Positions 60,185 through 64,000 of a stretch of 64,000 nucleotides of DNA are shown piece by piece. Origin of the DNA: Saccharomycopsis crataegensis (taxonomy: Eukaryota > Ascomycota > Saccharomycetes > Ascoideales > Saccharomycopsidaceae); assembly GCF_037102585.1 (NCBI RefSeq), contig NW_027043838.1, positions 1,674,001 through 1,738,000 on the forward strand, in the 5' to 3' direction. Position numbers and translations under genes: made by a program. The notes beneath the pieces were generated by a model. It saw only the letters and a program-made list of their open reading frames with translations. It was not told the DNA's origin and ran no database searches. Every line of letters starts with the position of its first letter. Position 1 is the first letter of the stretch.

Positions 60185-62446
60185 CTAACCATTGTAGAAA
60201 AATCCATCACTCGCATCAATCAACTGGTTGTAATCATACAAATCCTCATCGGTTTCTTCACTCACTGCCACCTTCTCGTTTGTTTTATCAGTACTCCGTT
60301 TGGCGGAAATGACAACACGAGGTCTGCTCGTCATCAATTCAATTGAGTTCCACTTAAGTGATTCCTCGTCAACAATCCCCATGAACTGCACGGTACGACG
60401 AACGTCAAACAATTTGCCAATCTGCTCTTTGGTAAACTCACTCACGGAGTCCACTGATTTTTGCAACAATAACTTGAGACCGTCCGCCCATACTGAGGCG
60501 AGTTCCGCAGTATCCGTGTAGAATGACACAATTTCTTTACCCAGACGATCGAATAATGTGAGTCTATGGAATACATTCCGTGATTTTATGTTGATGAAAA
60601 GACTAGTGAATCTCGAGGCATTGGAAGAACTCTTACCTAAACCATCAGATAATGACGAAGTTAAAGACCCAGCAGCGGCGTTGTTCAACGCCGTGACTTT
60701 GATATCACGAATTGCTGAGATTTGAATGTGTTTTGAGTCCAGCTTTTCAAGCACTTGGGGCTCATCAAGATTGACTTTCGAGGAAAACTCTTTATAAAGA
60801 ATATGTTGTCTATTTGGGGCCAAGCAAACATAAGCTTTCTTCGAACGTTTTTGTCGAGTCGACGCAATACTGGTGGGCCCTCCTCCGGTTGCTGATGCAC
60901 CAGGCAAGTTCGATTGATGCGGGAATTTTGGCTCAGAAATTCTGGGATCCTCAAAATGAAACCACGACCCACTGATCAATTGCAAAGTCCGTTCTTCTCT
61001 GACAAAATTGCCAACTTCGAGTTCAAGTCGGTTATCAAACGACCCAATGTCAACCCCCCAACACTTTTCACGGCTACTAAACACCTGCTTGTATTGCAAG
61101 TCCCGGGCACGTTGGAATGAATAAGTTCTGAGCAATTCCAATAATTCTGTGGTACAGATAGGAAGGTCAGTTTCGTTCTTTGAAGCACAGACTCTCCCAT
61201 TGGCATCCTTCAACACCGCCTTAAGAAGGTTAATCATTACCATAACATCATCATCATTCAAACCTTCCTCGTTGCTATGGTTTTCGGCTCGAGAATTGCT
61301 CCAAAAATCGAGCGATAGCATCATACATGTGGCAAACACCGTATCAAAACATGGGAAATAGTACTGAAGTTTGCTGAAATTCCGTTTGGAAATCTCTTCA
61401 TGAACTGGATTCTCAGAAAACGAAAAGAACAAGTCTTTCGTGATGAAATCACTAAGGGCAAAACACATCTTCAAAACTGGGAAGCAATTTTGAGGGGTGG
61501 CGAGGATCAACTGTTCGTAATACTTCTTGCGGAACACTTCATTATTTCTAGAAAGAAATATCTTCGCGTTATGAATAGCAGAAACACTAAAATTCTGGCT
61601 AATGAAGTTGATTGGATCTCTTGTAATCCCTGATTTCTCGAAAATTTCTTCGTCTTTCTCGATGCTACCAAGACTATATTTTTTGGTGTAACGCAACACC
61701 TTTTCAACAAGTTTTTCATGATGAGGATTTTGTGGGTCAAATTTGATGTTCTGTGATATCACATTCATCGCAGAAAGCCCTACCTGACAGGCTTCAGTAA
61801 AAGTGCAGTAATCTTTGAAAAGCTTCGGGTTACTTTCATTCTCCCGAAAGACGTTTTCACACACATCGATTAACGCTATTTTTCTAGTGATATCTAAGAA
61901 CACGCTGAAGAATTCAAAACCATAATTCTGAAGTCCATAAAACAAGTAAGCCACAAACTCATAGCATAGGTACTTCCCAATTTGATCGCTTTCATCGAGC
62001 CTCTTGCAAACAACGTCAAGGATCGAAATATTGGTTTGGAGTGCCATGAAAAGGTCATTAGCTATTTTAACGCCAACATTCTCACTTGTAGCCTCGACAA
62101 ATGTGCCTCTGAGGAAGCTGTTAATGATCTTGAGCATTTCATTTCCCAAACGGCTATTTGGCTTTTGAATCCCAATCTTGATAAGCTCGTTGAAAAAAGT
62201 CTCGTCGAACAACTCGGCCACTTGATTCAGCTTTGGCAATCTGCCTGACAAATTAGCAATCACACAAACGCTGTTGACCTTTTCTTGACGATCAAACTTA
62301 TTGACCACGTTTGAGATGCAATAGTTCAAATACTGTAACGCATCAGAAAGAGGAAGTGGTTCTTCTGGATGGGCACTCTTGAACTTGTCAATGAGGTGGC
62401 TGATACGAACAGAGTCTAACGACTCTGGATTTTCTTTTAATGACAT
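60185..62446 (-). CDS. LMO1: ELMO-like protein Lmo1 with C-terminal PH domain
   Basis: A 753-residue protein resembling the fungal homologue of ELMO, which pairs with the DOCK-type exchange factor Dck1 to activate Rho5/Rac. The N-terminal two thirds are helical and armadillo-like (LPLSDALQYLNYCISNVVN, SVCVIANLSGRLPKLNQVAE). A PH-type domain sits at about 495-655 (LISGSWFHFEDPR, KKAYVCLAPNRQHILYKEFS, LFDRLGKEIVSFYTDTAELA, VWADGLKLLLQ). This order is that of ELMO proteins. The tail is acidic (ETDEDLYDYNQLIDASDGFF) and may be the partner-binding segment. The ATG at 62446 follows a clear promoter gap. The symbol follows yeast YLL007C/Lmo1. Confidence 0.75.
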   Translation of the reverse strand: MSLKENPESLDSVRISHLIDKFKSAHPEEPLPLSDALQYLNYCISNVVNKFDRQEKVNSVCVIANLSGRLPKLNQVAELFDETFFNELIKIGIQKPNSRLGNEMLKIINSFLRGTFVEATSENVGVKIANDLFMALQTNISILDVVCKRLDESDQIGKYLCYEFVAYLFYGLQNYGFEFFSVFLDITRKIALIDVCENVFRENESNPKLFKDYCTFTEACQVGLSAMNVISQNIKFDPQNPHHEKLVEKVLRYTKKYSLGSIEKDEEIFEKSGITRDPINFISQNFSVSAIHNAKIFLSRNNEVFRKKYYEQLILATPQNCFPVLKMCFALSDFITKDLFFSFSENPVHEEISKRNFSKLQYYFPCFDTVFATCMMLSLDFWSNSRAENHSNEEGLNDDDVMVMINLLKAVLKDANGRVCASKNETDLPICTTELLELLRTYSFQRARDLQYKQVFSSREKCWGVDIGSFDNRLELEVGNFVREERTLQLISGSWFHFEDPRISEPKFPHQSNLPGASATGGGPTSIASTRQKRSKKAYVCLAPNRQHILYKEFSSKVNLDEPQVLEKLDSKHIQISAIRDIKVTALNNAAAGSLTSSLSDGLGKSSSNASRFTSLFINIKSRNVFHRLTLFDRLGKEIVSFYTDTAELASVWADGLKLLLQKSVDSVSEFTKEQIGKLFDVRRTVQFMGIVDEESLKWNSIELMTSRPRVVISAKRSTDKTNEKVAVSEETDEDLYDYNQLIDASDGFFYNG

Positions 62447-62774
62447 AGTGGTTGGTATTCACACTGAAAGATAAGAGTTTTCTTCTCACTTTCTGAATAG
62501 TAATAGATCTCTCCCTGCTATTATATATCGATCTGGAATGTTTGAGTACTGTGAGGTGTACAATTTTTTTTTTTTTTTTTTTCCTTTTCCTTTCCCTTTT
62601 TTTTTTTTAGCGGCCACGTTGAAAAAACGCATGGATGTCAGAAATGAGGCCAAAAAAAAAAAAATATCGGCCGATAATAAGCTACAATCAATCATCAGAT
62701 AAACTTAACACAATCCTCAACAAAACAACGATGGAGATTCTATCATTATATAAAAAAAAAAAAAAAAAAACTGG
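62447..62774. other. Intergenic region between WHI2 and LMO1
   Basis: 328 bp between two minus-strand genes. It has a long T run at 62563-62582, a second at about 62599-62609 and A-runs at 62652-62664 and 62753-62770. The homopolymers create spurious Lys/Phe-rich open frames. No gene. Confidence 0.65.
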
Positions 62775-63641
62775 TCAATGCAGTGACAATACCGCCAACT
62801 CTAAAGTCCATACCCTTCTTATGTGTACCTTGACACTTACTGGTTCGGCAAACACCTCATTTACTAGGAGCTCCAATACTTCATTCAGCCACCAGCACTT
62901 CCGTGCAGGCTTCTTCCAAAACAACAACAATTTAGAGTTTGCATCACCTTCTCCATCTGCCTTTAATTGTACAAGGGCCAATGAACTGACCACCAGCTTA
63001 TTTGACTCGACATCTCGGTGTCCCCAGGCATCAGTCGTAGTATATCCGGCATGGCACAACATGTCCAATAAATGCTGTTCGGCAGGGCCCAATGGCTTTC
63101 CTTCCTTGTATCCCAAACCTTCAAAGATTCTGTCGTGCTGTACGAGCTGCCTGGCTACCAGAAGCTTGATTTTCTTCATGTCCTGTGATGAAAGCCCGGT
63201 AGTTGGCGGTATGCAGTAGAAATCGAGATCTTCTCTAAGGACAATAACACACGGCTTTGTCTTGAGTACCGATGAGTCTAATGGACGGTACTCGTCACCA
63301 CTATCGTAGTAGTAGTCATTATTGTTATTGGTGGCGGGCATCGAAGCAGCCGCTTTGCTAAAAGATTGGAGAATATATTGGAAGCATTCTGGAGAAAAAT
63401 CAACGTAAACCACGTCGTTCTCTGTCAAGTTGGTTATCACTTGTCCTTGATCATCAAGAAACACCCCGTTTGGGAAAAGACAAAGCAATATGCTTTCAGG
63501 CAAGCTCATGAGCTCATCTCTAGTTATCTGGAACAGGGTGTTGCGGACGTTCAAGTTGATGATCGCATTGAAGTCGTCTTCTTCCTGCACCTGGATAGCG
63601 GCACCACTGTCCTGTGACACTTGTGTTATGATGTTGGCCAT
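62775..63641 (-). CDS. WHI2: General stress / TORC1-regulating protein Whi2 (BTB domain)
   Basis: A 288-residue protein. The BTB/KCTD-like domain at about 30-115 contains IINLNVRNTLFQITRDELMS, LPESILLCLFPNGVF and VVYVDFSPECFQYIL, the Whi2-family signature. Whi2 works with the phosphatases Psr1/Psr2 in the stress response and restrains TORC1 at low amino acids. A short acidic/Tyr stretch (NDYYYDSGDEYRPLDSS) precedes DLDFYCIPPTTGLSSQDMKK, also family-typical. The C-terminal domain ends with LLLFWKKPARKCWWLNEVLE. An upstream in-frame ATG at 63689 exists, but MANIITQVSQDSG (63641) is the better start. The protein is shorter than S. cerevisiae Whi2 (486). Confidence 0.85.
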   Translation of the reverse strand: MANIITQVSQDSGAAIQVQEEDDFNAIINLNVRNTLFQITRDELMSLPESILLCLFPNGVFLDDQGQVITNLTENDVVYVDFSPECFQYILQSFSKAAASMPATNNNNDYYYDSGDEYRPLDSSVLKTKPCVIVLREDLDFYCIPPTTGLSSQDMKKIKLLVARQLVQHDRIFEGLGYKEGKPLGPAEQHLLDMLCHAGYTTTDAWGHRDVESNKLVVSSLALVQLKADGEGDANSKLLLFWKKPARKCWWLNEVLELLVNEVFAEPVSVKVHIRRVWTLELAVLSLH

Positions 63642-63896
63642 TATTTTGGTTTGTGTTGGGGTTAACCAGATGAAGTGTTGTGTGGGCATGCGCTGTTAGA
63701 AATATTTATTGTTTTGGTTTCACCTTTGTTCACTAGCGATGCGGAAGCTGTTGCCCGGTCTTCATCCACTGCCCTTCCCAAAAGTGAATTTTTTTTGGGT
63801 GGTGTCGGTCTCAACAAGGCCTGCCTGGTATAAAAAGCCATAATATTATCACTAAGAAATATATCATAATAGTAGTATAATATATATATATTAAGG
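63642..63896. other. Divergent promoter of WHI2 and the terminal Cys-rich gene
   Basis: 255 bp with a TATA-like run TATAATATATATATA at about 63876-63890, close to the ATG at 63897. Nothing else is recognised. Confidence 0.55.
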
Positions 63897-64000
63897 ATGG
63901 CGTGCTGTGGAGGTTATAATACAGGACAGTGTTGTGGAGGCAACCAATGCCCATCTCCTGAAAACAATAACGACCACAACGACGATGATGTTTGGGCTGA
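63897..64000 (+). CDS. N-terminus of a small Cys/Gly/Asn-rich protein (cut by window end)
   Basis: 34 codons are visible before the window ends. The start is MACCGGYNTGQCCGGNQCPS, with five Cys in the first 18 residues, then an Asn/Asp/His-rich stretch (NNNDHNDDDVW). Paired Cys at the N-terminus suggest metal binding or palmitoylation. Too little is present to name a family. A TATA-like run just upstream supports a real gene. Confidence 0.45.
   Translation, partial: MACCGGYNTGQCCGGNQCPSPENNNDHNDDDVWA

Noticed and set aside
62486-62695. Lys-rich frame between WHI2 and LMO1
   Set aside because: Created by A/T homopolymer runs.

Overview
The window is nuclear DNA of a budding yeast (Saccharomycotina). 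It is AT-rich and gene-dense, and its genes have short introns with GTAAGT/GTATGT donors and CTAAC branch sites. The best taxonomic clue is codon use: CTG falls where the protein families need serine or another polar residue. The only CTG in RCL1 (6862-6864) sits in the AYSTRVSP motif, and the CTG at 46869-46871 in NTO1 lies at a polar site of its second PHD finger. This points to the CUG-Ser clade (Debaryomycetaceae/Metschnikowiaceae). A tRNA-Leu with anticodon AAG at 28951-29031 agrees. CTG codons should therefore be read as Ser.

Layout, left to right: RNR1 (ribonucleotide reductase, four MCB boxes upstream); a J-protein; TAF4; RCL1; SKI8 (spliced, one-codon first exon); COG1; a 2.2 kb gene-poor stretch with coding relics; PDX1 (spliced); another relic stretch; MVP1 (spliced); ALE1; a G-patch protein; MED4; an AcrB/NNF2-like membrane protein; LOC1; DOC1; an LTR-element fossil beside the tRNA; a WHI5/NRM1-type repressor; a Srp1/Tip1-type wall protein; a conserved unknown; a G1 cyclin behind 3.4 kb of empty upstream DNA; 3.8 kb of relic-bearing gene-poor DNA; NTO1; SEA4 (spliced); an RTG3-like bHLH factor; HNT1 (spliced); a small acidic protein; RAD24; a GRX3/4 glutaredoxin; LMO1; WHI2; and the start of a Cys-rich protein cut by the window end.

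These are mostly housekeeping genes without operons. Several share the G1/S and DNA-replication theme (RNR1, G1 cyclin, Whi5/Nrm1-type repressor, RAD24, DOC1), and RNR1 carries the matching promoter sites. RCL1 and LOC1, both ribosome-biogenesis genes, each carry PAC/RRPE-like sites. SEA4 and WHI2 both belong to nutrient/TORC1 control. I see no CRISPR, phage or bacterial-type system. The least explained DNA is in the gene-poor blocks (12.4-14.6, 15.9-17.8 and 41.2-45.1 kb), which hold decayed coding sequence of unrecognised families.
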